Positions 35,300 through 43,333 of a stretch of DNA of 64,000 bases are shown here, piece after piece (positions within the stretch are counted from its first letter, which is position 1; the number at the start of each line of letters is the position of its first letter). A program made the position numbers and the translations under genes. The notes beneath the pieces were generated by a model that was given only the letters and a program-made list of their open reading frames with translations, was not told the DNA's origin and made no database searches. The DNA is from JALHOP01 sp964484195 (GTDB lineage Bacteria; Myxococcota; XYA12-FULL-58-9; JALHOP01): assembly GCA_964484195.1 (NCBI GenBank), contig CAZAER010000001.1, positions 558,001 to 622,000 on the forward strand, in the 5' to 3' direction.

Positions 35300-36261
35300 C
35301 GATAGGAGGGCGCATCACCGGGCCTCGCATCGCCATTGGCGTTGTCCTCACGGCCCTGACGACGGTCATCGTTTGGAGTTGTGCCGGCGAGCTCGACGAC
35401 GTCGAGCGTTACCGCCTCGGCGCGAGCACCTTGCGCTCGTGTTTTGGCGACGAAGACCCACCGCGCTTCCTCACGTCCTCGCGCTGCAAACAATGTCACT
35501 TGAGCAAGGACAACGGCATCGGCGCCGCGCTCGACCTCAGCTCTCCGAACATGGGCCAACGTTTCTCGACTCTCATCGGCTCCTGTCCCGAAGAGCTCTT
35601 GGTCAATCCCGCCGACCCCGAGTCGAGCACGCTCTACAAGTACGTCGTCGACGAGATCGACGGCTGCACGTATCACAAGATGCCGCCAACCGGAGCCGGC
35701 CTCTCATCAGCCGACAAGCGCTGCCTGCTTACCTGGATCGACGGTCTCGACAACGTCGATGACTTGCAGCTCGACGATGGCGCGCCGACCGATGACGGCG
35801 AGGGCCCGGCGCCCGGTGACGGCGACGGCGACGGCGATGCCGCACCTGGCGACGGTGACAGCATGATGCCTGGCGACATGATGATGGACATGGATCCGCC
35901 GCCAGCTCCGACGTTGACCGAGATTCGCGACGAGATCTTCGATGTGTACTGCTCGGGCTGCCATGACACGGGCTCGCCGTCGGCAGGCCTCGAGCTCGGC
36001 CCCGATCTGCCGATCGCCGACCTCTACGACAACTTGGTCAACGTGCCGGCCATCACGGCACCGACCACGCTCGATTACGTCGAGCCGAACAACATCACGA
36101 ACAGCTTCCTGATTCGGAAGCTGCGCGGAACGATGGATAACGCGCCGGGATGCGCTACCGGAACCTGCGGTCTACGCATGCCGCGTAACCAAGCGGCGCT
36201 CGACGACGCGCTCATCGAGATGGTCGAAGATTGGATTAACGACGGCGCCATGGAGAATTAA
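35296..36261 (+). CDS. Diheme c-type cytochrome lipoprotein
   Basis: A 321-residue protein starting at the ATGA overlap with the barrel gene. The leader has GVVLTALTTVIVWSC (about residues 15-29), a type II signal. Two CxxCH heme sites are seen: CKQCH (near residue 61) and CSGCH (near 220). A long Asp/Gly-rich linker (about 160-200) separates the two heme domains, which look duplicated: LDLSSPNMGQRF in the first and LELGPDLPIADLYDNL in the second. With the barrel partner it could form an outer-membrane electron-transfer unit; that is inference. Confidence 0.85.
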   Translation: MTIGGRITGPRIAIGVVLTALTTVIVWSCAGELDDVERYRLGASTLRSCFGDEDPPRFLTSSRCKQCHLSKDNGIGAALDLSSPNMGQRFSTLIGSCPEELLVNPADPESSTLYKYVVDEIDGCTYHKMPPTGAGLSSADKRCLLTWIDGLDNVDDLQLDDGAPTDDGEGPAPGDGDGDGDAAPGDGDSMMPGDMMMDMDPPPAPTLTEIRDEIFDVYCSGCHDTGSPSAGLELGPDLPIADLYDNLVNVPAITAPTTLDYVEPNNITNSFLIRKLRGTMDNAPGCATGTCGLRMPRNQAALDDALIEMVEDWINDGAMEN

Positions 36262-36270
36262 GTTGGGGTA

Positions 36271-37215
36271 ATGCGCGTCGTCCTCGAGCTCGGCATCGGC
36301 TTGCTCATCCTGTGGGCGCTCGAGCTCGTGTTGTGGCGCATTGCGATGGCGACCAGCAGGGCGTGTCGGGCGCGCTGGCCGCGGTGGCAAAGCTGGGGTC
36401 GTGAGCATCCGGTCGTCGCTGCTTTCGCCGAGCGGTTTCCGGGACCAGCCCGGGTGCTTTGGCTGCGGCTGACGCCAGAGCGTTTCAGCGGCTTGCCTCT
36501 GACCCTCATGGTGCTGCTCGCGCTGTACATCGCCTTTGCGCTGTTCGGCATGGTCGACTTGGTGCGCAGCTCGCACGGGGTCGTGGCGTTCGATGACCGC
36601 ATGATGGAGCGCTTTGCGCCGTACCGTAGCGACGAGCGGGTGCGCGCCGTCATGACGCTGACCGACCTTGGCGGCACCTCGACGCTCATCGCGTGCGTCA
36701 TCGTCGCCACCGCGTTCCTATGGGCGCATCGTCGGCGCGGGATCGTTGGGCCGATGTGGATCGCGTTCATCGGAGTCGAGCTCGTGACCACTGCGGGCAA
36801 AGGTTGGATCGCGCGGGCGAGGCCGGTCTTCACGACCATCGCCACGGCGCATTCGCCGTCGTTTCCCAGCGGCCACACGACGGGGGCCACGGTGGTCTTC
36901 GGGTTTCTCGCGTATGCGATCGCCCGAGACCTGGCGAGCCATCGACGGCGATTCGCCATTGGCTACGGCGCATGCATGGTCGTGCTGGTCATCGGGGTGA
37001 GCCGCGTGTTCCTGGGAGTCCATTTCGCGAGCGACGTCATCGCAGGGTGGCTCATCGGCATCTTCTGGCTCTTGGTGGCATTTGCCGTGGCCGAACATTG
37101 GCGTGGGCGGCCGCAGCAACCGGTCGACCAAACAGCGACGATGGAGATCGAGCAGGCGGCGGTCCGCGCCGAGCTCGAGGCCGCGCAGCGCGCCGCCGTG
37201 GACCGGATGCCGTAG
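36271..37215 (+). CDS. PAP2-type membrane phosphatase
   Basis: A 314-residue integral membrane protein of the type 2 phosphatidic acid phosphatase family. All three signature blocks are present: KGWIARARP, PSGHTTGA and SRVFLGVHFASDVIAGW, holding the catalytic His residues. About six membrane helices are visible, starting with LGIGLLILWALELVLW. GGGG lies before the ATG, nine bases after the preceding stop. Probable substrates are lipid phosphates or undecaprenyl diphosphate in the inner membrane; the extra C-terminal acidic tail is not assigned. Confidence 0.9.
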   Translation: MRVVLELGIGLLILWALELVLWRIAMATSRACRARWPRWQSWGREHPVVAAFAERFPGPARVLWLRLTPERFSGLPLTLMVLLALYIAFALFGMVDLVRSSHGVVAFDDRMMERFAPYRSDERVRAVMTLTDLGGTSTLIACVIVATAFLWAHRRRGIVGPMWIAFIGVELVTTAGKGWIARARPVFTTIATAHSPSFPSGHTTGATVVFGFLAYAIARDLASHRRRFAIGYGACMVVLVIGVSRVFLGVHFASDVIAGWLIGIFWLLVAFAVAEHWRGRPQQPVDQTATMEIEQAAVRAELEAAQRAAVDRMP

Positions 37216-37288
37216 AACGACGCAACGATTGCCATGGGCTGCCGATACAAGAGGCAACGCGAAGTTCGAAAATAAGGGGTGTGTGCCC

Positions 37289-37609
37289 ATGGCCCTCGAA
37301 TCCATTTCTCGCATCGGTGGCATTCAAGCCGGCAACCCGCAGGGGCTCGCCGAAACGGCGCACCTGGTCGACATGCCTGCTCAGGTGAGCGCCTGGAAGG
37401 CCGGCAACGAAAACCTCTCGCGCGTGTTTTATGCGCCTTCGTCCGATCCGGCAGAGCGCCGGGAACAGCTGCGTAACGCCATGCTTGCGCTGCAAGAGAT
37501 GCGTTCGCGGAAGGCTGACTTCCTGTTCGTCGAACGCGACGGCACCCGGTACGACCACGACGACGCCATCGACCAGATGACCGCGTTGGCGCGATCCTAC
37601 GCCCAGTAG
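37289..37609 (+). CDS. Hypothetical small protein
   Basis: A 106-residue protein; ATG 37289 is preceded by AAGGGG and gives MALESISRIGGIQ. No signal peptide is seen. It contains SRVFYAPSSDPAERREQL, a helical QLRNAMLALQEMRSRK and FLFVERDGTRYDHDDAID. The mixed charge and helical pattern fit a small cytosolic protein, perhaps an adaptor. No family recognised. The convergent gap after it holds the AT-rich patch. Confidence 0.65.
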   Translation: MALESISRIGGIQAGNPQGLAETAHLVDMPAQVSAWKAGNENLSRVFYAPSSDPAERREQLRNAMLALQEMRSRKADFLFVERDGTRYDHDDAIDQMTALARSYAQ

Positions 37610-37757
37610 CTGCCAGCGCCTGTGGACAGCCGCGCCCCGCTTGCCCCGTCCGCATGTCTGATAATGTATATTATGTAAACTTTTCATCTGCGGCGTCGCC
37701 TGCGGTTATCCACATATCCACAGGCGCGCCGGATCCAAGAAGGTTCCTGGTCGCTTC
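37610..37757. other. AT-rich convergent intergenic patch with DnaA-box-like sites and inverted repeat
   Basis: 148 bases between two converging genes, where no promoter is needed. An AT-rich run (37655-37688) holds the dyad ATAAT-GTAT-ATTAT (37661-37674). TTATCCACA (37706-37714) matches the consensus DnaA box exactly, and ATATCCACA (37714-37722) overlaps it with one mismatch. An 11-bp perfect inverted repeat, GCGCCTGTGGA (37616-37626) with TCCACAGGCGC (37717-37727), brackets the AT-rich part. No dnaA, dnaN, gyrB or parAB gene is nearby, so this is not shown to be the origin. Confidence 0.5.
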
Positions 37758-38543
37758 TCAGGGGCGTCGGCGCAGCAGCAGCAAGTAGTTGAAGCCGCGC
37801 AGGTAGAAGCCCTGTTCGTCGGCAGCTTTCCGGTAGTTGCCCTGCTGGAGCGTTCGGTTGCGTCGCGTGACGCTGACGATGTCGATTGGCAAGAACGTTT
37901 CCTGCGCCAGGCCCCAGAGCTCGAAGCCTAGCGCGTAGAAGTTCTTCGCCTTCTTCAGGACGTCGCAGACGTAGATTGCGAGCACCTTCTCGGGCTTGAG
38001 CACACGTGCGGCTTCCGCCAAGACCAAGCGCATCGCCTTCTGGTAGCGCCCATCCGCGGGCAGCTTTCCTATGCAGCGCATGTCGTCCGAGTACGTCAGA
38101 TTGTCGGCGTACGGCGGATCCATGAAGACCAGGTCCACGGACTTCGACTTCAACGGCAAGCTGCGCGCGTCGGCCTGCTGGATGTCCGGCCTGGTCGGCG
38201 CCAAGTCGAAACCCCGGCCCTGCCTATTTAAGTCGTTACATACGTCGAGGGTCGTACCGCTGCCGCAAAACGGATCGACAATCAGATCGTTCGGCTCGCT
38301 ATAGCGGTGCAGCACGTTCCAGATGACATACGACGGCGTCGCACCTTCGTAGTGCTTCGACCCCTGCTCCCCGTCGCCGTAATGTTGCGAGGGATAGTCC
38401 CAAAGCGTCGTGACCTGTGGAGAAAGTGGCGGCTTTTCGAAGCGCTGCCCGCGCGGCGCGCTATCTCGCCTAGGGCCGTCGCCCCGCGGCGGGCCCTTGC
38501 GCATCGGACGCCCGAAGCGCTTGCCGTCGCGTCTATCGCGCAT
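37758..38543 (-). CDS. DPPY-type SAM-dependent methyltransferase with RG-rich N-terminal tail
   Basis: A 261-residue methyltransferase. The SAM loop DPFCGSGTTLD (near residue 90) precedes the catalytic MDPPYADNLTYS (near 140). That motif order occurs in gamma-type DNA methyltransferases and in TRM11-like tRNA methyltransferases. The first 40 or so residues are rich in Arg, Gly and Pro (RDRRDGKRFGRPMRKGPPR), which suggests nucleic-acid contact, more likely RNA. No restriction enzyme is adjacent. The gene overlaps the upstream MazG-like gene by 11 bases, so translation may be coupled. Substrate unresolved. Confidence 0.8.
   Translation of the reverse strand: MRDRRDGKRFGRPMRKGPPRGDGPRRDSAPRGQRFEKPPLSPQVTTLWDYPSQHYGDGEQGSKHYEGATPSYVIWNVLHRYSEPNDLIVDPFCGSGTTLDVCNDLNRQGRGFDLAPTRPDIQQADARSLPLKSKSVDLVFMDPPYADNLTYSDDMRCIGKLPADGRYQKAMRLVLAEAARVLKPEKVLAIYVCDVLKKAKNFYALGFELWGLAQETFLPIDIVSVTRRNRTLQQGNYRKAADEQGFYLRGFNYLLLLRRRP
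38297..38306. repeat. Dispersed palindrome CGCTATAGCG, copy 4
   Basis: Exact copy inside the DPPY methyltransferase gene, flanked by CT on the left and GT on the right. Confidence 0.6.
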
Positions 38544-38907
38544 CGTACTCGTCGTACTTGAGGCTCTTCCCGCGGACCTTGTCGGCCGGGTACTTCACCG
38601 CGTTGACGTCCATCTTGGCGTGCGCCGCTTCGATCGGGTCGATGCCTACGTGGGTCGCCAGGTTGGTGAGCAAGATCATCACGTCGCCGATCTCTTCGCG
38701 CACCCTCTCGAGCTTTTCACTGCTCAACGCCCGGCTTTCGTCTTCCGTCATCCACTGGAAGATCTCGAGGAGCTCGGCGGCCTCGACGGTGAGCGCCATG
38801 GCGAGATTCTTGGGGGCGTGGAAGCGCTCCCAGTCGCGCTCGGCGCAAAAGGCCTTGATGCGGTCTGCGAGGTTTTGCACGAGCCCGCGACTACCAGAGT
38901 CGGCCAC
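38533..38907 (-). CDS. MazG-type nucleotide pyrophosphohydrolase
   Basis: A 124-residue protein of the MazG/dCTP pyrophosphatase family (XTP3-transactivated-protein-A-like). The metal-binding EExxE/D pattern is visible in TVEAAELLEIFQWM and EEIGDVMILL, and the KNLAMAL entry helix precedes it. The size is right for the small dCTPase members. It would hydrolyse non-canonical or excess dNTPs to monophosphates. The first gene of a two-gene run with the DPPY methyltransferase (11-base overlap). Confidence 0.9.
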   Translation of the reverse strand: MADSGSRGLVQNLADRIKAFCAERDWERFHAPKNLAMALTVEAAELLEIFQWMTEDESRALSSEKLERVREEIGDVMILLTNLATHVGIDPIEAAHAKMDVNAVKYPADKVRGKSLKYDEYDAR

Positions 38908-38952
38908 GGGCCGGCAATCGAAGTGGCCGATCCGACAGGACCGGCCCCACGA

Positions 38953-39249
38953 CTAGCGAAGGATGGTCGCGTCGCCACCCATGGCGAGATGCGCGATGCC
39001 CGCGGCGAGCGCGCCGGCAACGACGCCGCCAGCCAGGACGCCGAGCGTTCCCACCGCGCTCAATCCGAGAACGACCGCGGCCGCAGCCGACACGACCGGC
39101 GTGCCAATCCCCAGGGTCGTCACGACCGCGGGACGCGCGGCTTCGAGCTGCTCGTTGCGGCTCAGGTTGAAGAAGGACTTCTTGGCCGACGGCGAACCAT
39201 CGGTTGGGCTGCTGGTGAAACGGCTGAAACCAAAGCGACGGATATCCAC
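38953..39249 (-). CDS. Small C-terminally membrane-anchored protein
   Basis: A 98-residue protein. The GTG start giving VDIRRFGFSRF is chosen because AAGAGG lies eight bases before it; a longer frame upstream has no support. Residues about 40-90 are hydrophobic and Gly/Ala-rich (TLGIGTPVVSAAAAVVLGL, VGTLGVLAGGVVAGALAAG), giving one or two membrane segments. The N terminus is charged. No family recognised. It ends 45 bases before the MazG-like gene. Confidence 0.65.
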   Translation of the reverse strand: MDIRRFGFSRFTSSPTDGSPSAKKSFFNLSRNEQLEAARPAVVTTLGIGTPVVSAAAAVVLGLSAVGTLGVLAGGVVAGALAAGIAHLAMGGDATILR

Positions 39250-39373
39250 GAGACACACCTCTTGCGGTTGCGGTGGCTCTGTATCGTCCCGGGCGAGCGT
39301 TTGTTTCGTCCAACCGCTGAACACCGATCACTCGGCTTGCCGGGGCCCTGACTGCTCGCTTACACCAAGGCCC

Positions 39374-39835
39374 ATGCGACGACTCGCTGCGCTCCTCATC
39401 GTCACGCTAGCCGCGTGCGCCACGACCTCCAGCCCCCCGAAGCCCAAAGGGCCAAGCCGCGGCGAGCTCGCTGCTCAGATCACGCAGCTCGACCGCCAGA
39501 TGTCGCAGCTCTCGGCGCGCAGCGGCATGGGAACCGCCTTCGCCGCGATGTTCGACGCCGACGCGGTCACTTTCCGCAACAATGCCCCGCTGCACGGGCG
39601 CGACGCAGCCGTCGCCGAGACCATGCGTTGCGGCCAGAACTGTCAGCTCATCTGGGAGCCGGTCCAGGCCGAAGCGGACGGCGCCCTCGGCTACACCTGG
39701 GGAACGTACACCTGGACCAAGAAGACCGGCGGTGAGACCGAGCAACGGGCGACCGGCAACTACGTCACGATTTGGCGCAAGAACGACCTCGGGGAATGGA
39801 AGGCCGTGCTCGACATCGGAACGCACGGCGACTGA
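39374..39835 (+). CDS. Lipoprotein with SnoaL/DUF4440-like fold
   Basis: A 153-residue lipoprotein: MRRLAALLIVTLAAC is a type II signal. The domain (about 40-153) shows the cone-fold pattern of a nuclear transport factor 2/SnoaL-type protein: MFDADAVTFRNNAPLHGRDA, then LGYTWGTYTWTK, GNYVTIWRKNDLGEWKAVLD. Such proteins bind small ligands or act as simple hydrolases and isomerases. It converges with the decarboxylase gene with no gap between stop codons. Ligand unknown. Confidence 0.8.
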   Translation: MRRLAALLIVTLAACATTSSPPKPKGPSRGELAAQITQLDRQMSQLSARSGMGTAFAAMFDADAVTFRNNAPLHGRDAAVAETMRCGQNCQLIWEPVQAEADGALGYTWGTYTWTKKTGGETEQRATGNYVTIWRKNDLGEWKAVLDIGTHGD

Positions 39836-41263
39836 CTAAGCTGCGAGCTGCTGCACGCGGTCGAGCAAGCGCGTGAGGTCCGCCTCGCTGGTCAATGGGT
39901 TCACCAGTGTGACCCGTAAGAAGACGCCTGCGGGCAGCTTCGTCTGGACGATGTAGTACTCGCCGGAGTCGAGCAGTTGCTTGCGCACGCGCGCCTGCAC
40001 GGCGTCGAGGTCCGCTCCGCTCGAGCCTTCGCGGCGCGCGCGGAAGCAAACGATGTTGCAATCGGGGTCGACCGCGAGCTCGAGGCCGGGCCGCTCGGCG
40101 ATGAGTCGGGCGAAGCGCCCGCCCATGTCGAACATGCGTTCGACGTATGCGCCAATGGCGTCGGTGCCGAGCGCCCGCAGTGTCGCAAACACCTTGAGAC
40201 TCATCATGCGCTTCGTGCACTCGAGTGTGCGCTGTCCGCTGTCGAAGACGTTCTTGCCGAACAGATACGCTGCCTGCTGCGCGAAGGCCTGATCGGCGTG
40301 TCCGCCATTGCGGTAGATGACCGTGGTCACGAGGGCCGGCATGCACATCATCTTGTGCGCGTCCCATACGACCGAGTCGGCGCGCTCGCAGCCACGCAGG
40401 AGCTCGGCGTACTTCGGGGTCAACACGGCGGCCGCCCCGTGCGCACCGTCGACGTGCAACCAGAGCCCGTGTTTGCCACAGAAGTCGGCGATGGCCTCGA
40501 GCGGGTCGAAGGCGCCGAGTGACGTGCCGCACGAGCTGCTGACGACGCCGATGACCGTGATGCCGCGGTCGCGCGCTTTGGTGAGCGCCCCTTCGAGCGC
40601 ATCGGCGCGCATGCGGAAGCGGGCGTCGGTCGCGACCGGCACGATGCCGCCGGCTCCCCAGCCCATGATGCGGACGGCGCGCGCCACCGAATAATGTGCC
40701 TGCTCGCTGACCAAGACCCCGAGCTTCGCGCCAGCACCCTGCTCCCAGACGTCGTGCCCGGCTTTGACCTGACGCATGGCGAGCAGCGCGGTGAGGTTGC
40801 CGACCGAGCCGCCGGACGTGAGCAGCCCACCGGCCTTCTCGGGATCGAGCCCGAGGCGCTCGGCCATCCAACCGACGACGGCGTTCTCCATGGCGGTGGC
40901 AGCGGGCCCCATCTCGTAGACCGCCATGCCGTTGTTGGTGAGCGCCGCGACCATGTCGCAGAGAATCGCCATGGGCAGCGGCGTCGACACTTGATGGCCC
41001 ATGTAACGCGGGTGATGCAGGTGATTCGAGGATGCGAGCACGCGCGCAACGAGCTCAACCAGGTCTTCTCCCGTAGGCTTTTCCGGGAACCGTCCGCCAA
41101 AGTCGACGGCTGTCCGCTCTGGCGGAGCATCGGGCAACACCGGTCCGTCGCCACGCATCGTCGTTCCGAGGTAGTCGGCCAGCGCGTCGATCAGGCGGTG
41201 CCCCTGCGCCCGAAAAGCCTCGGGGTCGTACGCTGCGAGCAGTGGATCGATGGGTCGGCTCAC
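39836..41263 (-). CDS. PLP-dependent group II decarboxylase
   Basis: A 475-residue fold-type I pyridoxal-phosphate enzyme of the aromatic amino acid/glutamate/diaminobutyrate decarboxylase family. The start is GTG giving MSRPIDPLLAAYDP. The PLP Lys is in DAHKMMCMP (near residue 307), the phosphate-binding segment in TSGGSVGNL and the cofactor Asp in LHVDGAHGAAA. HHPRYMGHQVSTPLP is family-typical. The substrate pocket does not tell apart aromatic, aspartate or diaminobutyrate substrates. It is divergent from the IMPase-like gene, with a very small gap. Confidence 0.85.
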   Translation of the reverse strand: MSRPIDPLLAAYDPEAFRAQGHRLIDALADYLGTTMRGDGPVLPDAPPERTAVDFGGRFPEKPTGEDLVELVARVLASSNHLHHPRYMGHQVSTPLPMAILCDMVAALTNNGMAVYEMGPAATAMENAVVGWMAERLGLDPEKAGGLLTSGGSVGNLTALLAMRQVKAGHDVWEQGAGAKLGVLVSEQAHYSVARAVRIMGWGAGGIVPVATDARFRMRADALEGALTKARDRGITVIGVVSSSCGTSLGAFDPLEAIADFCGKHGLWLHVDGAHGAAAVLTPKYAELLRGCERADSVVWDAHKMMCMPALVTTVIYRNGGHADQAFAQQAAYLFGKNVFDSGQRTLECTKRMMSLKVFATLRALGTDAIGAYVERMFDMGGRFARLIAERPGLELAVDPDCNIVCFRARREGSSGADLDAVQARVRKQLLDSGEYYIVQTKLPAGVFLRVTLVNPLTSEADLTRLLDRVQQLAA

Positions 41264-41310
41264 GCCGAGTGTCTAGCATGCGCGCGCAAGCTGTGCGCAA
41301 GCTCCGCGCC

Positions 41311-42111
41311 ATGGCGAAAGATTGGTCGAAAGATTTGGCGCTCGCCTTGCAGCTTGCCCGCGTTGCGGAAGCGGAGATCTTGCCGCGCTACCGCCAGGTC
41401 AGCGTCGACATCAAAGCCGACGGCACCGAGGTGACCGAAGCCGACCGCTCGGCAGAGGCCGCGGTACGCAAGGAGCTCGCACGCGCGCGGCCCGACGACT
41501 CCATCCTCGGCGAAGAGCACGGCGGTACGCTCACGGGCGGGCGCTGTTGGGTCATCGATCCTGTCGACGGCACCGCCTGGTTCACCTTGGGCATGCCCCT
41601 CTTCGGCACGCTCATCAGCTTGGTCGAGGACGGCGAGCCGGTCGTCGGCGTCATTCACCACGCCGCTATCGGCGAGACCGTCTATGCCGCCAAAGGGAGC
41701 GGCTGCTTCTTCACTGCTCCAGGCGTCGAAGCGACGCGCCTGCAAACGAGCCCTGGGGTCGCTCTGAAGGACAGCATCGGCTCGGCCTCCGGCCTGCACG
41801 CTTCGAGCGTCTTTCCCACGAAGGGTCTACCCGCCTACCAAGTCGCCGAGCTCGCGGCCAAGACGCGCAAGTTCCGATTTTGCGGAGATTGCGGCCAGCA
41901 CGGCTTGGTCGCACGCGGGCGGCTGCACTTTGCGATCGACACGGTCATGAAGGCCTGGGACATCGCAGCGCTCGTGCCCTGCGTCGAGGAGGCCGGTGGC
42001 GTCACCGCGAGCCTCCGCGGCGAGCGCAAAGGCATTCTCGAGAGCGGGAGCCTCATTTCGGCCTCGAGCCCGCAGATGCGGGACGCGGTGCTTGCCGCCA
42101 TTGCGCCGTAG
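41311..42111 (+). CDS. Inositol monophosphatase family phosphatase (histidinol-phosphatase-like)
   Basis: A 266-residue metal-dependent phosphatase. The metal sites are GEEHG, WVIDPVDGTAWF and WDIAALVPCVEEAGG, all intact. The start is set at the ATG giving MAKDWSKDLALALQ; a further ATG 33 bases upstream (41278) is possible. The total fits bacterial IMPase/HisN proteins. It may hydrolyse histidinol phosphate, inositol phosphate or related small phosphates; no his genes are near. It is followed by the sirtuin 15 bases later. Confidence 0.85.
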   Translation: MAKDWSKDLALALQLARVAEAEILPRYRQVSVDIKADGTEVTEADRSAEAAVRKELARARPDDSILGEEHGGTLTGGRCWVIDPVDGTAWFTLGMPLFGTLISLVEDGEPVVGVIHHAAIGETVYAAKGSGCFFTAPGVEATRLQTSPGVALKDSIGSASGLHASSVFPTKGLPAYQVAELAAKTRKFRFCGDCGQHGLVARGRLHFAIDTVMKAWDIAALVPCVEEAGGVTASLRGERKGILESGSLISASSPQMRDAVLAAIAP

Positions 42112-42126
42112 GCGCATCATCTTCGC

Positions 42127-42987
42127 GTGCGCGACGTTGTAGCTCTTCGTGACCTCCTGCGTGAACGGCGGGCGGTGGTCCTGACCGGTGCCGGTGTCAG
42201 CACCGAGTCCGGCATCCCCGACTATCGCGGCCCGACCGGGGTCATGCGCGCCCGCGAGCCGATGCGCTATCAGGAGTTCGTGAAGAGCGAAGGCGGCCGC
42301 CAGCGTTACTGGGCCCGCAGCGCCGTCGGTTGGGGAAGGTTCGCGAGCGCTGCTCCGAACGCCGGGCACGTCGCTATCGCCGCCCTCGAGCAGGCAGGCC
42401 ACATCCACGGCGTCATCACCCAGAACGTCGACGGTCTGCACGGCCAGGCGGGCTCGCGCCGCGTCGTCGAGCTTCACGGCTCGCTCCACCGGACGCGCTG
42501 CTTGCATTGCGCTCGCCTCGTTGACCGCGAAAGCGTTCAGGCGCGCATTGCCAAGGAGAACCCCGGGTTCCTCGAGGCCGGCGCCGCGGCTCGGGAGCTC
42601 GCACCAGACGGCGATGTTCATCTCTCGCCCGACGAGGTCGCCCGCTTCGTACCGCCCTCTTGCGAAGCCTGCGGCGGACCGATGAAGCCCGATGTCGTTT
42701 TCTTTGGCGAGAATGTGCCCGACCACACCACGCGCGCCGCCTGGACTCTGCTCGACGGCGCCGAGATGCTCATCGTCGCCGGCTCGTCGCTCGCGGTGTA
42801 CTCGGGCTATCGCTTCGTCAAGGCAGCGGCTGACCGCAAGCTCCCCGTGGTCATCGTGAACCGAGGCATCACACGCGGCGACCCGCATGCGAGCCTGCGA
42901 ATCGACGCCGGCGTCGGTGCGACCTTCGCCAGCGTCGTACACGACCTCGGCTATGCGCCGTCTGCGTCGTCGCCCATCGTCGCGTAG
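42127..42987 (+). CDS. Sir2-family NAD-dependent protein deacetylase
   Basis: A 286-residue sirtuin starting with GTG. NAD-binding elements are GAGVSTESGIPDYRG and TQNVDGLHGQAG. The catalytic His is in VELHGSLHR. The zinc knuckle is made by RCLHC and, about 60 residues later, SCEACGG, with an insertion of about 60 residues between the pairs, longer than usual. VVFFGENVP and AGSSLAVYSG complete the Rossmann domain. It would remove acyl groups from lysines in the cytosol. Its last 37 bases overlap the convergent gene at 42951. Confidence 0.93.
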   Translation: MRDVVALRDLLRERRAVVLTGAGVSTESGIPDYRGPTGVMRAREPMRYQEFVKSEGGRQRYWARSAVGWGRFASAAPNAGHVAIAALEQAGHIHGVITQNVDGLHGQAGSRRVVELHGSLHRTRCLHCARLVDRESVQARIAKENPGFLEAGAAARELAPDGDVHLSPDEVARFVPPSCEACGGPMKPDVVFFGENVPDHTTRAAWTLLDGAEMLIVAGSSLAVYSGYRFVKAAADRKLPVVIVNRGITRGDPHASLRIDAGVGATFASVVHDLGYAPSASSPIVA

Positions 42988-43322
42988 AGCTCGTCGAGCG
43001 CTTCTTCGGCCTCGGGGGTCGGCGTCGTCAGAACCTCGATGTCGCTGAAACGCTGACCGAGGAACGTCGCGAGCTCCGGGTTCTGCACCTTGAGCTGACT
43101 CGGCCGGCGCGGCTCGCCAAAGTCGGGCTCGCGCATCGCAGCCTCGAGGATCACCGCCGTTGCTTCCATGGGCTCGTCCGCTGGAACGGCCACCACCGCG
43201 AGGACAGCGCGGCTCTTCTCTTCGATCCAGACGACCACGTGAGGCGACGGCTCGTCGTCCTCGTCGTCCCAGCTCTCGTCGACGCCCAGCTCGAAGCGGC
43301 CACCAATCCAGGTCTCGCCCAT
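42951..43322 (-). CDS. Hypothetical cytoplasmic protein
   Basis: A 123-residue acidic protein (many Glu/Asp, e.g. DESWDDEDDEPSP). Beta-strand patterns VVVWIEEKSRAVLAVVAVPA, a helix EATAVILEAAMRE and TFLGQRFSDIEVLTTPTPEA are visible. No signal or membrane span, no known family. Its 3' end overlaps the sirtuin gene by 37 bases, an antisense overlap. It is the second gene after the PH-like gene, 11 bases downstream. Confidence 0.65.
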   Translation of the reverse strand: MGETWIGGRFELGVDESWDDEDDEPSPHVVVWIEEKSRAVLAVVAVPADEPMEATAVILEAAMREPDFGEPRRPSQLKVQNPELATFLGQRFSDIEVLTTPTPEAEEALDELYATMGDDADGA

Positions 43323-43333
43323 GGCGACGGACT

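Noticed and set aside
37610..37757. Chromosomal replication origin
   Set aside because: Only one exact and one near DnaA box are seen, and none of the usual origin-linked genes is in the window. I report it as a DnaA-box patch only.
37758..38543. Restriction-modification system
   Set aside because: There is no endonuclease, specificity subunit or mobile-element context; the neighbour is a nucleotide pyrophosphohydrolase.
42127..42987. Sir2-based anti-phage defence
   Set aside because: The protein is a canonical stand-alone sirtuin with a complete zinc site, without Argonaute, TIR, HerA or other defence partners nearby.
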